From contig CAJTVH010000016.1 of the NCBI GenBank assembly GCA_910579745.1, forward strand, positions 1 to 55,728: a stretch of DNA of 55,728 nucleotides, written 5' to 3'. This DNA comes from an uncultured Clostridia bacterium. Its GTDB lineage: Bacteria > Bacillota > Clostridia > Lachnospirales > CAG-274. The notes below the pieces were generated by a model. It worked only from the letters and a program-made list of their open reading frames with translations, was not told the DNA's origin and made no database searches. The translations under genes were made by a program, and so were the position numbers. Position 1 is the first letter of the stretch, and each line of letters starts with the position of its first letter. Shown in pieces: positions 29,756-39,255 of this stretch.

Positions 29756-30760
29756 TTATATCTTTTGTTTTTTTATTTCTTCCCACTTCAGCGCGTCAAT
29801 AATAGCGTCCTCAATAGTTCTCTTCGCTTCCCACTCAATAGTGTTCTTTGCCCTGTTGATATTAGCGTAAGAACCGCATACATCTCCTGGTCTTCTGTCC
29901 GTGTATACAATTTTAATCTTTTCTCCCGTAACATTTTGAAAAGCGAATAAAAACTCTTTAACTGTCACTCCAACTCCAGAACCAATATTAATAGGCAAAA
30001 AATTCTTATATATATTATCGGCTCTTCTAAACGCGATATCAAAATTCTCAACAGAATTTACAACCGCTAAAGCCAAATCCCATATATGAAAATAATCTCT
30101 TATGCACGTACCGTCCCTGGTTGTCCAATCATTTCCGGCGATTTTAAACTCATTTTCCTCGCCGTTCCAAATTCTAAGCACCCTGCTCAGCAAATTTGAA
30201 TGCTTTTTTATATCTAGTCCAGTTCTGCCTTTGGGGTCCGCCCCCACAGGATTAAAAAATCTCAAAACTATACAACACATATCATAAGCCACACAAAAAT
30301 CTTTTAAAATCATTTCTGTCATATACTTTGTTCTCGCGAAAGGACTTCTTGGATTTATAGGTGAACGCTCCGTCACCATAAACCCTGGAACATCGTCATA
30401 AATAGCCGCTGAAGACGCGAAAATAATTTTCTTACAGCCTAAATCTTTTAAATTATTAAAAAGCTCCATACTTTTAACAACATTAGCGTGATAATACTCG
30501 TAAGGTTTAACGACAGAATCCCACACCGTCGCTTTTTCTGCGAAATGAATAACAATCTCAATATCGGGATTTTCCTCAAAAATTTTTGAAAGTATTTCCC
30601 TATCTCCAATATCGCCTTGATAAAAATTGTTTTCCGTAAGATAAGAAACGCTCTCAGGACGGCAAATATCTAAAATATAAGGTTTATGTCCATTGTCGCT
30701 TAAAGCGTAGCATATCATACTGCCAAGATAACCTGAACCGCCTGTAATAAGAACCTTCAT
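29756..30760 (-). CDS. galE: UDP-glucose 4-epimerase-like protein with Phe in place of the catalytic Tyr
   Basis: A 334-aa extended short-chain dehydrogenase. The NAD-binding motif GGSGYLGS lies near residue 8, and FASSAAIYDD, FFNPVGADPKGR, RDYFHIWDLA and YTDRRPGDV match GalE. The catalytic YxxxK motif, however, reads SPFARTKYMTE: the Tyr is Phe (codon TTC) while Lys is kept. Related proteins normally have SPYxxTK. This could abolish or change epimerisation. GGAAGGTG precedes the ATG at 30760; a frame starting seven codons earlier has no site. It interconverts UDP-glucose and UDP-galactose if active. It stands alone. Confidence 0.85.
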   Translation of the reverse strand: MKVLITGGSGYLGSMICYALSDNGHKPYILDICRPESVSYLTENNFYQGDIGDREILSKIFEENPDIEIVIHFAEKATVWDSVVKPYEYYHANVVKSMELFNNLKDLGCKKIIFASSAAIYDDVPGFMVTERSPINPRSPFARTKYMTEMILKDFCVAYDMCCIVLRFFNPVGADPKGRTGLDIKKHSNLLSRVLRIWNGEENEFKIAGNDWTTRDGTCIRDYFHIWDLALAVVNSVENFDIAFRRADNIYKNFLPINIGSGVGVTVKEFLFAFQNVTGEKIKIVYTDRRPGDVCGSYANINRAKNTIEWEAKRTIEDAIIDALKWEEIKKQKI

Positions 30761-31045
30761 AATTCGCACCTTCCAATTCATAAAAAAGATACTTTAATTT
30801 TAAGTCATATTAGCAAAAAATTCAAGTTATTTTTATAAAAAATTTAAACTTTTCACCACATATATGTTTTATTTTAGATTTGCTCAACAATAACTAAACA
30901 CTCGCCCCAACCATTCTTTTTCCGCTACACTTTAATAATTTATCTCAAAATAACTTATAAATTATTCTCATAAAAATCATTCTCATCTCACAGTAAAAAT
31001 TATGGCTAACTTATCACTCATATACTGCCAGATGTATCATTAAAA

Positions 31046-31783
31046 TTATATCCACGCCCCGTCTACGGCTATCACTTGCCCAGATAAATAGCTCGAATTA
31101 TCGGAAGCTAAAAAATAGACAAGTTCGGCAACTTCCTCCGCGCGTCCAAAACGTGTAAATGGTATTTCATCAATAAGGGTCTTTTTTTCCTCCTCAGACA
31201 AAAAAGCGTTCATTTCCGTGTCAATAACTCCGCAGGCGATAGCGTTTACTTTAATATCACAAGGTCCAAGTTCCTTAGCGAGAGCCTTTGTAAAAGAATT
31301 TACCGCTCCTTTGGTCGATGAATAAATTACCTCACAGGAAGCCCCCCTATCCCCCCATACGGAAGAAATATTTACAACAGACCCCTTTTTTTTATTTATC
31401 ATATAAGGTAAAACTAAATGAGTACAATTATACACGCCTTTTAAATTAACATCAATAATATCATCCCACATATTATATTTCATTTCATTAAAAAGACCAA
31501 TATATGATATACCAGCATTATTTACCAAAATATCAATACCACCAAAATATAAATTAATTTCATTAATCATTTTTCGCACATCTTCATATTTGGATACGTC
31601 ACATACAAAAGATAAAATATTATCATTATATTCTTTTAACTGGGCTTCAAATTCTTTAAGCTTGTCCGACGATTTGCGGCAATTTATAATAACGTTAAAA
31701 TTTCTCTCAGCAAATTTCCGCGCTATGGTTTTACCTATCCCCCTTGATGAACCCGTAATAAGAACCGTTTTTCTCTCAGGCAT
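31046..31783 (-). CDS. short-chain dehydrogenase/reductase, FabG-like (possible EF-P 5-aminopentanone reductase)
   Basis: A 245-aa classical SDR. The cofactor motif TGSSRGIGK lies near residue 10, NNAG near 88, and the catalytic Ser, Tyr and Lys are in NISSVWG and YSSTKGA. The C-terminus SGQVIAVDGAWI is typical of 3-oxoacyl-ACP reductases. The subgroup annotated as elongation factor P 5-aminopentanone reductase (YmfI) has the same size and motifs, and I cannot separate the two. The ATG at 31783 directly follows the stop codon of nfo; the ribosome binding site GAGGTGA lies within the 3' end of nfo, so the two are translationally coupled. Confidence 0.87.
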   Translation of the reverse strand: MPERKTVLITGSSRGIGKTIARKFAERNFNVIINCRKSSDKLKEFEAQLKEYNDNILSFVCDVSKYEDVRKMINEINLYFGGIDILVNNAGISYIGLFNEMKYNMWDDIIDVNLKGVYNCTHLVLPYMINKKKGSVVNISSVWGDRGASCEVIYSSTKGAVNSFTKALAKELGPCDIKVNAIACGVIDTEMNAFLSEEEKKTLIDEIPFTRFGRAEEVAELVYFLASDNSSYLSGQVIAVDGAWI

Positions 31784-32650
31784 TTAATCACCTCGTAGCA
31801 TAGCTATTTCCTCTTTATATAAATTTGTGTCTTTATTAAGCCATGGGGTCTCAAGAATTAAAATTTTTCCCTCAGCGTATTTTGAATGAACAATATTATA
31901 TATGGACTCAAATCCAATCATATCTTTTCCCTTTGGATTCGTCTCATCAGCTCCTATATTAGCGTGCCTGTCCTTTTTAGCTCCTCTTATATTTAAAGAA
32001 CCGTTTATATGAAATACTTTTAATCTCTCAAGACCTATTATATCGTCAAAATCCCTCATAACCCCATCAAAATTGTTTATTATATCATATCCGCTGTCAT
32101 GAGTATGACAAGTGTCAAAACATATACCTATCTTCTCTTTAAGCTCAACTTTTTGAATAATCTCCGCCAGCTCATCAAAAGAACGTCCGACTTCCGTACC
32201 CTTTCCCGCCATTGTTTCAAGGCATATAAAAGGTTTGGTGTCTTTATCGATTACCATATTAAGTCCATCCGCGATTCTTTGTATTCCGTATTCAGCCGTC
32301 TTGTCAGTATAGGAACCCGGATGAAGCACGATATAATTTGAGCCTATAGCGGTTGTTCTTTCTATTTCTGTTTTAAGAAAAGAAGTAGCAAGCTCAAAAA
32401 TATCGTCTTTATACGAAGCGAGATTTATAATATAAGGAGCGTGTACAACTATGTCGCTTAAATTGTGCTCCATCATAAATTTATGTCCCTCGTCAATTTT
32501 AAGTTTTTCTATAGGAGAACGCTTTGTATTTTGAGGCGCTCCCGTATAAATCATAAAAGTATCGGCGTTATAAGACGCCGCTTCTTTAGCTGCGGCAATA
32601 AGCCCGCCTGTCATAGACACATGAGAACCTATTTTAAAATTATTTTTCAT
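31784..32650 (-). CDS. nfo: deoxyribonuclease IV (endonuclease IV)
   Basis: A 288-aa AP endonuclease that cleaves 5' of abasic sites in base-excision repair. All nine expected metal ligands can be found: VVHAPY, VLHPGS, ETMAGK, DTCHTHD, FHING, DRH and the Glu of LETP. The stretch usually reading HxNDSK...DRHENIG reads HINGSLN...DRHANIG here, so two conserved non-ligand residues differ. AAAGGGTT precedes the ATG. The SDR gene follows without a gap. Confidence 0.94.
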   Translation of the reverse strand: MKNNFKIGSHVSMTGGLIAAAKEAASYNADTFMIYTGAPQNTKRSPIEKLKIDEGHKFMMEHNLSDIVVHAPYIINLASYKDDIFELATSFLKTEIERTTAIGSNYIVLHPGSYTDKTAEYGIQRIADGLNMVIDKDTKPFICLETMAGKGTEVGRSFDELAEIIQKVELKEKIGICFDTCHTHDSGYDIINNFDGVMRDFDDIIGLERLKVFHINGSLNIRGAKKDRHANIGADETNPKGKDMIGFESIYNIVHSKYAEGKILILETPWLNKDTNLYKEEIAMLRGD

Positions 32651-33162
32651 AAAATAACCCTTTCAAAAAAATTTCATCTACACGCTGTCCGAAAACTCCA
32701 TAACAATTATTAAAATTGCGTAAAAATAAATTTGACTTTATAAAAAACTTATATGACAGCAATTCCAATATAAATCAAATAAAAAAATGTCTTACTCAAA
32801 ACTTCTCAAATTGTACCCCTATTTTTTCGTGTTAAAGAGATTTAATATTAATCGCCTATTAAAAAGTTGATAAATAGACATAAAAACAAAAAATATCTTT
32901 TAAGGACGTCGGCTCCAAAAAGTCAGCGTCTCCGCTTAACAAAAGTCAATTTAAGGTATCTCCCCCAGCCAGTGTCCTTTACCGCGCTATTTAAGGGAAA
33001 AATGTTTGAGGAATAAATACGGAAACCGCAAAGGGAATCACCAATGATTCGGATAACTTTGAGTAAAATAATTTCTTTTCCATGTTACATAGATATATTA
33101 TATCCATTTTTTTAATGAGATTAGTATAAAATCTTCGCTTACAGGTTAAAAATAATTTAACA
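32651..33162. other. gene-free interval
   Basis: About 510 bp between nfo and the deformylase gene. The part at 32900-33060 is less AT-rich than its surroundings but holds no frame I can assign and no convincing structured RNA. Confidence 0.35.
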
Positions 33163-33582
33163 CTAAATTAAAATCCCGTCGCAATGATCCGTTTCATGTT
33201 GTATAATCTGCGCTATCTCACCAAAATATTTTTGCCGCTGTCTTTTAAAATTAATATCTAAAAACTCAACCTCAATATTTTTATAGCGGGTTGTTTTTCT
33301 TATTCCCGATAAAGATAAACAACCCTCTTCCGCCTCATAAGCTCCTGACTTTTTTATAATGACAGGATTTATCATTATCATATCCATAAAACCCGTATTA
33401 AATACAATTATACGTTTATTTACTCCAATCATATTAGCCGCCATACCCACACACCGCTCTTTATTAGCTTTTAGGGTATCCAAAAGATCTTCGATGACAC
33501 ACTTGTCATTTTCTGTGGCAAGTTCCGATTTACGGTTTAAAAAAAGAACATCTCTAATAATAGGCTTAATCAATAAATTCAC
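33163..33582 (-). CDS. peptide deformylase-like protein with a deviant motif 1
   Basis: A 139-aa peptide deformylase homologue (removes N-formyl from nascent proteins). Motif 2 EEGCLSL (metal-ligand Cys) and motif 3 QHETDHCDG (two His ligands, catalytic Glu) are intact. Motif 1, usually GxGLAAxQ, reads VGMAANMIG: the Gln that helps hold the transition state is Met. This variant occurs in a clostridial deformylase subgroup, so it is probably a second, specialised deformylase. The ATG at 33582 lies four bases after the stop codon of the MIF-like gene, so the two are coupled; GAGGGTGAATT lies upstream. Confidence 0.85.
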   Translation of the reverse strand: MNLLIKPIIRDVLFLNRKSELATENDKCVIEDLLDTLKANKERCVGMAANMIGVNKRIIVFNTGFMDMIMINPVIIKKSGAYEAEEGCLSLSGIRKTTRYKNIEVEFLDINFKRQRQKYFGEIAQIIQHETDHCDGILI

Positions 33583-33586
33583 CCTC

Positions 33587-33928
33587 TTAAAAGTTTTTCC
33601 CGTTATAACCCCAGTCTTTTATACCTTGATATGTTATATAAACACCGTTTCCCGGAATGTTAAGCTCTTTCTCGAAAATTCGGCATATCTCACCTGTCAT
33701 TTTATCACATAACTCAGAAGATGCGTTTCCAAGCATACTAACATCCACAAAAGCTCCCTTTTCAAGTTTATTACCCCCAAAATATAATTCATAATTATCC
33801 TGAATACCAACCATAAGATAACTTTCTGGTTTATTTAATATTGAAATCGCTTTCCCAAGTTCAGATTTAATTTTATCTTTTTTATCCTGAGATAAACTCA
33901 AAGTAAATTTTGAATCAATAAATGGCAT
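33587..33928 (-). CDS. MIF-like tautomerase
   Basis: A 113-aa homologue of macrophage migration inhibitory factor/phenylpyruvate tautomerase. Pro2 (MPFIDSK), which is the catalytic base after Met removal, is present, as are ESYLMVGIQD, YFGGN, VDVSMLGN and the C-terminal GYNGKNF. The ATG at 33928 has AAAGGAGG nine bases upstream; a frame extending 27 codons further is a hydrophobic run without a site. It forms an operon with the deformylase gene, four bases apart. Bacterial members of the family are known in gut Firmicutes; the natural substrate is unclear. Confidence 0.85.
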   Translation of the reverse strand: MPFIDSKFTLSLSQDKKDKIKSELGKAISILNKPESYLMVGIQDNYELYFGGNKLEKGAFVDVSMLGNASSELCDKMTGEICRIFEKELNIPGNGVYITYQGIKDWGYNGKNF

Positions 33929-34048
33929 AATTTTATCCTCCTTTACAATATAACAAATAAAAAAATAAATTTTAAAAAATAAATGTGCGCGGCATAAAAT
34001 TAGACACACACATTTATTACTTATAAGTATAATATAAAAATTTAAATT

Positions 34049-35203
34049 TTATAACGCCTTAATCGTATCCATAATATAGTCGGCAAGTTGCTCTGATGTA
34101 CATCCGTCGTTTCTTCCCGTAATAACGAGTTTCTTTTCTTTTTGGGTGCATATGTCAAGAGCCTCATCAAGTTTTTTTGATTTATCGGTAAAACCGATAT
34201 GAGCAAGGAGCATACTTCCCGCACGAATTATACTGCATGGGTCGGCATAAATATCTCTGCCCTCGTCAACCATACGAGGAGCTGAACCGTGTATAGCCTC
34301 AAACATAGCGTATTTTTTACCCATGTTAATACTGCCGGCGGTACCTACGCCCCCTTGAAACTCAGCCGCTTCATCGGTAATAATGTCACCGTAAAGATTG
34401 GGAAGAACAACAACTTGAAACTGTGTACGACGTTTGGGATCTACAAGTTTAGCGGTCATAATGTCAATATACCAGTCGTCAGTCTCAATATTGGGATATT
34501 CCTTAGCTATTTCTTTAAAAATGTTAAGAAACTTACCATCAGTTGTTTTAATAATATTCGCCTTTGTGACAGCCGTAACTCTTGTTTTACCGTTTTTAAC
34601 GGCATAATCAAAAGCCGCTCTTATAATTCTCTCAGTACCGTCTGTCGTAGCCACTGTAAAATCAAACGCTAAATCATCATCAATCTCAAAACCTTTACTT
34701 CCTAAAGTGTAAGACCCTTCTGTATTTTCTCTGTAAAAAGTCCAGTCAATCCCCTCGTCAGGAATTTTTACAGGACGAACATTTGCGAAAAGGTCAAGCT
34801 CTTTACGCATAGCGACATTAGCGCTTTCAATATTAACTTTGTCGCCCGCTCTCGGAGTAGTTGTAGGCCCTTTAAGTATAACTGGGCATTCTTTTATTTC
34901 CGCCAAAACGTCGTCAGGAATGGCTTTTCCCGCTCTAATCCTATTTTCTATAGTAAGTCCGTTAATAACTTTAAATTCAATTTTTCCCGACTTAACCTCA
35001 TCATCAAGTAAAAACTCAAGAATTCTCTGGGCTTGCTTAGTAATAGCGGGACCAATACCATCCCCTCCAACAATGCCTATCTTTATTGTGTCAAGCTTCG
35101 TGAAATCAATAAACTCTTTATCAAGCTTCATTTTTTCAACTCTTTTAAGCTGTTCCTCAATAAGGGCGCCAAATTTTTCCTTAGCCGCCGTAACTTTATC
35201 CAT
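34049..35203 (-). CDS. isocitrate/isopropylmalate-family dehydrogenase, probably isocitrate dehydrogenase
   Basis: A 384-aa beta-decarboxylating dehydrogenase. GGDGIGP, NVAMRKELDLFANVRPV (substrate-binding Arg), YRENTEGSY, the Lys in VTKANIIK, NLYGDIITDEAAE (metal Asp) and FEAIHGSAP are present. Context decides the substrate: the upstream gene is a Re-citrate synthase-like protein, and together these would make 2-oxoglutarate for glutamate synthesis. Isopropylmalate cannot be excluded from sequence alone. AAGGAGTGG lies upstream of the ATG at 35203; a frame beginning ten codons earlier overlaps the site. Confidence 0.85.
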   Translation of the reverse strand: MDKVTAAKEKFGALIEEQLKRVEKMKLDKEFIDFTKLDTIKIGIVGGDGIGPAITKQAQRILEFLLDDEVKSGKIEFKVINGLTIENRIRAGKAIPDDVLAEIKECPVILKGPTTTPRAGDKVNIESANVAMRKELDLFANVRPVKIPDEGIDWTFYRENTEGSYTLGSKGFEIDDDLAFDFTVATTDGTERIIRAAFDYAVKNGKTRVTAVTKANIIKTTDGKFLNIFKEIAKEYPNIETDDWYIDIMTAKLVDPKRRTQFQVVVLPNLYGDIITDEAAEFQGGVGTAGSINMGKKYAMFEAIHGSAPRMVDEGRDIYADPCSIIRAGSMLLAHIGFTDKSKKLDEALDICTQKEKKLVITGRNDGCTSEQLADYIMDTIKAL

Positions 35204-35478
35204 TAATAACCACTCCTTATAAAAATTTATCAAAATAATTCTTGTATATTAGACCTGTTCCATAATCCGAGTTACTAAGATTAACAAAAGATTTTTTCAT
35301 CAGGCAAAGCATAATTTTTATGAGAATATTTGAAAAGTATTTCAATAAAATCAGACAAAACATAATGTAAAAATATTTATTAAGCTGTGTATTAGGAAGT
35401 TATTAAACAGGTCTATTATTATAAAAATGTTTTTATATCAAAAAAAATAAAAAAGTAGTACAAATTAACCTTAAAATT

Positions 35479-36861
35479 TTAATTATCAGTTTCTTTCTTA
35501 TATTTTTCAATTTCCGCAAGCACTATTTTCTCAAGCTCTTTATCACCAATAGCCGTTACTCGACCCTCCATATACTGTGTATCAACCCATGATTTAACAG
35601 CCTCAACAACAGGATGTTTTTTATCATAACTCTCGTCTTCCTTAAAATTAAAGTGCGTGTTTATCCAATGAGCCACCCCAGCGAGCCCTGATGTTTTTGA
35701 GACAGCGACTCTGCAAGGTCTGTTAAGTAACTTTTCAGTATCAAAAATATTATAAATTTCCTCATTCTTGAGTATGCCGTCCGCATGGATACCGGCCCTC
35801 GTAATATTAAAATCACTCCCTACAAAAGGGGTCATGGGAGGAATATCATACCCTATCTCAGTTCTGAAATAATCAGCGATTTCCGTAATAACCGTCGTAT
35901 CCATATCATCAAGAGTGCCCCTAAATTGAGCGTATTCCATAATCATAGCCTCAAGAGGAGTGTTTCCGGTTCTCTCTCCTATACCAAAAAGAGAAGTATT
36001 AACACCGCACGCTCCATATAACCATGCGTAAGAAGCGTTTATAACAGCGCGATAAAAGTCATTATGCCCATGCCACTCAATCAATTCTTTCGGAACGGCG
36101 GCGTGATGATGAAGCCCATATATAATACCTTGGACACTTCGTGGTAAAACAGTGCCCGGAAAAGTGATTCCATATCCCATTGTATCGCAAGCTCTAATTT
36201 TAATGGGAACGCCGGTTTGTTTTGAAAGTTTCATTAACTCTGTGGCGAAAGGTACGACAAAACCATAAAAATCTGCCCTTGTAATATCCTCAAAATGACA
36301 TCTTGGTCTTATTCCCATTTCAATACATTGTCCAATAACATCAAGATAATGCTTAATAATCTCGCTTCTTGTCATATTCATTTTATAGAATATATGATAA
36401 TCCGAACAACTTACAAGAATCCCCGTTTCCTTAATTCCGACAGACTTAACAAGCTCAAAATCTTTTTTAGAGGCTCTTATCCATGTCGTAACCTCAGGAA
36501 ACTCATACCCTTTCTCAAGACATTTATAAACAGCCTGCTGATCTTTTTTTGTATAGATAAAAAACTCACTTTGTCTAATAATCCCTTTAGGTCCTCCGAG
36601 TCTATGAAGCATGTCATAAATTTTTTCTATTTGCTCAACAGTATAAGGCTCCCTGGACTGTTGTCCGTCTCGAAAAGTCGTATCCGTAATCCAAATCTGT
36701 TCAGGCATATCCATAGGAACCAATCTATAATTAAACGCTACTTTCGGAACTTCCTCATAATTATACAAATTTCTGTATAAATTAGGTTCTTTTACATCTT
36801 GAAGAGGGTAACTTAATTCCTGTCTTTCAATCAAATTTGTTTTCTTACTAAACGCAAACAT
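35479..36861 (-). CDS. Re-citrate synthase-like protein (isopropylmalate/homocitrate synthase family)
   Basis: A 460-aa DRE-TIM metallolyase. ITDTTFRDGQQSREPYTVEQ carries the metal-binding Asp and catalytic Arg, and EWHGHNDFYRAV the HxH metal ligands; FGIGERTGNTPLEAM is also typical. The N-terminal extension of about 55 residues and the absence of a C-terminal leucine-regulatory domain distinguish it from LeuA. Clostridial relatives include the Re-face citrate synthase of Clostridium kluyveri, which condenses acetyl-CoA and oxaloacetate. The isocitrate dehydrogenase gene 275 bp downstream supports that role. GAAGGGAGG precedes the ATG. Confidence 0.82.
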   Translation of the reverse strand: MFAFSKKTNLIERQELSYPLQDVKEPNLYRNLYNYEEVPKVAFNYRLVPMDMPEQIWITDTTFRDGQQSREPYTVEQIEKIYDMLHRLGGPKGIIRQSEFFIYTKKDQQAVYKCLEKGYEFPEVTTWIRASKKDFELVKSVGIKETGILVSCSDYHIFYKMNMTRSEIIKHYLDVIGQCIEMGIRPRCHFEDITRADFYGFVVPFATELMKLSKQTGVPIKIRACDTMGYGITFPGTVLPRSVQGIIYGLHHHAAVPKELIEWHGHNDFYRAVINASYAWLYGACGVNTSLFGIGERTGNTPLEAMIMEYAQFRGTLDDMDTTVITEIADYFRTEIGYDIPPMTPFVGSDFNITRAGIHADGILKNEEIYNIFDTEKLLNRPCRVAVSKTSGLAGVAHWINTHFNFKEDESYDKKHPVVEAVKSWVDTQYMEGRVTAIGDKELEKIVLAEIEKYKKETDN

Positions 36862-37342
36862 ATAAAAAATCCTCCCTTCGTTATGATATATAAACTATTT
36901 TCATTGTTAAAAACTCACTTATGAAAAATCGATTAATCAAACTCAAAAAATAACTTTATTATTTTTTATTAAAGTTTTATTATCCGTGTTTATCACCTTT
37001 AAATAATTAACTACTTTTCATTTTACATAAAATAAGCCTTAGTGTCAACTGAATTTAAGAAAAAAATGGAACTTACAATAAAAAATAATTCAAAATTAAA
37101 ATATTTAACCAAAATTTATATTTATTTTTCAACATTATTAAAAAAAATATCTAAACAAAAAAAATATTTATGCATAAAATAAAAACAATTAATTCATTTT
37201 TATATGTTTAGTATCTGATTTATATAATTAACGTAATTAAAATTTCATAAACGATGTAAAAATATTGGTGTAATATAATGAATTCTAAATAAATAAAATA
37301 TTATATCAAAAATTATACACTGAAAAACGGAGGTACAAATAA
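36862..37342. other. gene-free interval with leader regions of two divergent genes
   Basis: Very AT-rich. A TATAAT at about 37276 is a plausible -10 for the small gene at 37343, and GGAGGT lies at 37329-37334. No riboswitch or T-box feature recognised. Confidence 0.4.
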
Positions 37343-37585
37343 ATGAATTTATGTAAAAACTTAAATGACATACCTATGCAATTCAGGCAATATGAAAACC
37401 GCCGAAAAGAAGAACATATCCCCCCAAACACAAGAAATACAGAAAAAACTATCGAGGAAATAAAAAAAGAGATAAAATTAGAAAACATTCAGACAAAATC
37501 ACCATATCCAAATCAAAATACTTTAAATTTAAAAGACAAAATTTTTATTTTTTTAATAATCACCATTTTTTTTGATATATTTTAA
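37343..37585 (+). CDS. 80-aa tail-anchored small protein
   Basis: A charged N-terminal part rich in Arg, Lys, Glu and Asn (PMQFRQYENRRKEEH, then IEEIKKEIKLENIQ, helical) is followed by a C-terminal hydrophobic segment (about residues 63-80, KDKIFIFLIITIFFDIF). That makes it a candidate C-terminally anchored membrane protein. GGAGGT lies eight bases before the ATG and a strong terminator follows directly, so it is almost certainly a real single-gene unit. The family is not recognised; a sporulation or stress role would be speculation. Confidence 0.72.
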   Translation: MNLCKNLNDIPMQFRQYENRRKEEHIPPNTRNTEKTIEEIKKEIKLENIQTKSPYPNQNTLNLKDKIFIFLIITIFFDIF

Positions 37586-37587
37586 AT

Positions 37588-37635
37588 ACTTTTATAAAAT
37601 AGGACGCTGCGAACAGCGCCCTATTTTATAAAAGT
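37588..37635 (+). terminator. strong rho-independent terminator
   Basis: 22-bp arms (37588-37609 and 37614-37635) with a single mismatch around the loop CGAA, immediately after the small gene's stop codon. The rest of 37636-37997 contains no gene I can support. Confidence 0.85.
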
Positions 37636-37997
37636 AAAATAAATTATTCCATAAATGTAATTCACTCATATCGTATATTAAAAAACTCTCAACGATTATT
37701 AAAATCATACAAATAGTAATAATTCTCATTAAAATATAACCATTATTTTAATCTGAGAAATACTAAAAAACTTTCATTATTAAACATATGAGCGATATCG
37801 CTAATTACATTTTCAACTCAAATTTTTAATATTTTTACTCGCTTTAATATAAATATATAATAAGCGAAAATAAAAGAGATATATCTTAACTTATTTATCT
37901 TTAGCGCGTATTTTAAATCTCAAATAAACTATAACACACCTATCGCCAGGCATTTACAGTAAATTAGCCTAAATTTTAGCATATTTAACTTATTTAG

Positions 37998-38543
37998 TTA
38001 AATTTCTGGCTCAATAAGACCATAAGTTCCGTTCTTTCTTTTATAAACTACATTAATTTCATCGCTTGAAGCATTCCTATAAACAAAAAAGTTGTGTCCA
38101 AGCAATTCCATTTCCATGACAGCTTCTTCCGCGTCCATTGGCTTAACGGCAAATTTTTTGGTTTTCGCTATTCTTACTTCCTCATCATCATTTTTATCTT
38201 CTTTTCCAACAGGCTCAAAATATTTAAGCTCATCAATAAAACTGGTGTCTCTCCTAGCTTTATCTCTTAAACGATTTTTATATTTAACCATTTGTTTTTC
38301 AAGAACATCGACAACCTCATCAATAGCCGCGTACATATCTGAACCTGTAACCTCCGCGCGCAAAATCCTTTTCGGTAAATTGACAGTTACCTCAACAGTG
38401 TGATCAAGTTTGACGACACTAAACGTAACTACAACACTTGCATTCTCCGGAACTAATTTTCCGATTCTTTCAAGCTTCGTCGTAATTTTCTCTTTCAAAG
38501 CATCCGAAACTGTAGTATTTTTTCCTGTAAATGAATAACGCAT
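37998..38543 (-). CDS. hpf: ribosome hibernation-promoting factor, long form
   Basis: A 181-aa protein. The N-terminal S30AE domain (MRYSFTGKNTTVSDALKEKI, to about 100) binds the 30S subunit. The C-terminal domain (about 125-181, FAVKPMDAEEAVMEMELLGH, NVVYKRKNGTYGLIEP) mediates dimerisation into 100S ribosomes, as in long-form HPF of Firmicutes. The start at 38543 (MRYSF) fits both the family and a GGGAG site nine bases upstream. An in-frame ATG two codons earlier is too close to that site. Confidence 0.94.
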   Translation of the reverse strand: MRYSFTGKNTTVSDALKEKITTKLERIGKLVPENASVVVTFSVVKLDHTVEVTVNLPKRILRAEVTGSDMYAAIDEVVDVLEKQMVKYKNRLRDKARRDTSFIDELKYFEPVGKEDKNDDEEVRIAKTKKFAVKPMDAEEAVMEMELLGHNFFVYRNASSDEINVVYKRKNGTYGLIEPEI

Positions 38544-38752
38544 AAACATCAACTCCCTTTATCTAACCGTATATTTTAGTCGGCTTTGTGTAAAACTTTC
38601 ATAAAAAAATTATGTAAAAGCTTTATATAATATATATTCTGCATAAATAAAAAAAATCCTTTTATTTTTTTTATTTTTTATAAAATTTTAGGAAAACTTT
38701 TATTAAAGCGTATCTGAAAAAACTCCGAAAGATTGTACAATATAATAGTATA

Positions 38753-38945
38753 ATGAAAACTATGCCGATTGGGTGATAATAATTATATAGTAAAAGAAGG
38801 TGATGATGAAAAACCCTGTTAAAAATGCTTTGAACAAAACAGGCAAAAGTATCCCTTATCAAAACTTGAAATAGGAAAAAATGTTCCGCCTTTTCATATA
38901 AATTGCCCAGGAACAATAGAGCTAAAAATAGAAGGAGTCAAATAA
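38753..38945 (+). pseudogene. 3' remnant of a phage minor head protein gene
   Basis: One plus-strand frame reads NNYIVKEGDDEKPC, a stop, KCFEQNRQKYPLSKLEI, then GKNVPPFHINCPGTIELKI and a stop at 38943-38945. The pattern CxxC ... PPFHxNC is the C-terminal metal-binding motif of phage Mu F/SPP1 gp7-like head morphogenesis proteins. A TAA inside the CxxC and the missing N-terminal part show that it is a decayed fragment. A further open stretch (38951-39182) downstream contains a stop and is not recognised. Confidence 0.65.
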
Positions 38946-39255
38946 AAAATAGCCAATAACTTTACAAATTCTGCGTTTGCAAGATATAATGAGCATACTA
39001 AAAATAAAAAACTGTTTTCATATTAGAGTAAATCGGAACCGGAAATAAAAAGAACTTCTAAATCATATGAATCAAACAAATTTAAAAATAATACAACGCC
39101 AAGAGCTTATATTGAATATAACCTCTTGGATGCGATTTCTTCTATTATTCAGAAGCCGCAACGCTCTCCTTTAAAAGTCTAAGCGAATATATTAAAATAA
39201 TTTACTATTTGTCTATACTTTCTTATTAAAACCGCAATTCCATTCGATTTTAAAA

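Noticed and set aside
32880..33060. Structured RNA in the nfo-deformylase interval
   Set aside because: The base composition differs from the flanks, but I could not build a consistent fold or recognise any riboswitch core.
38671..38916. 81-codon minus-strand frame
   Set aside because: It is antisense to the phage head-protein remnant, rich in Phe and Leu and lacks a start signal.
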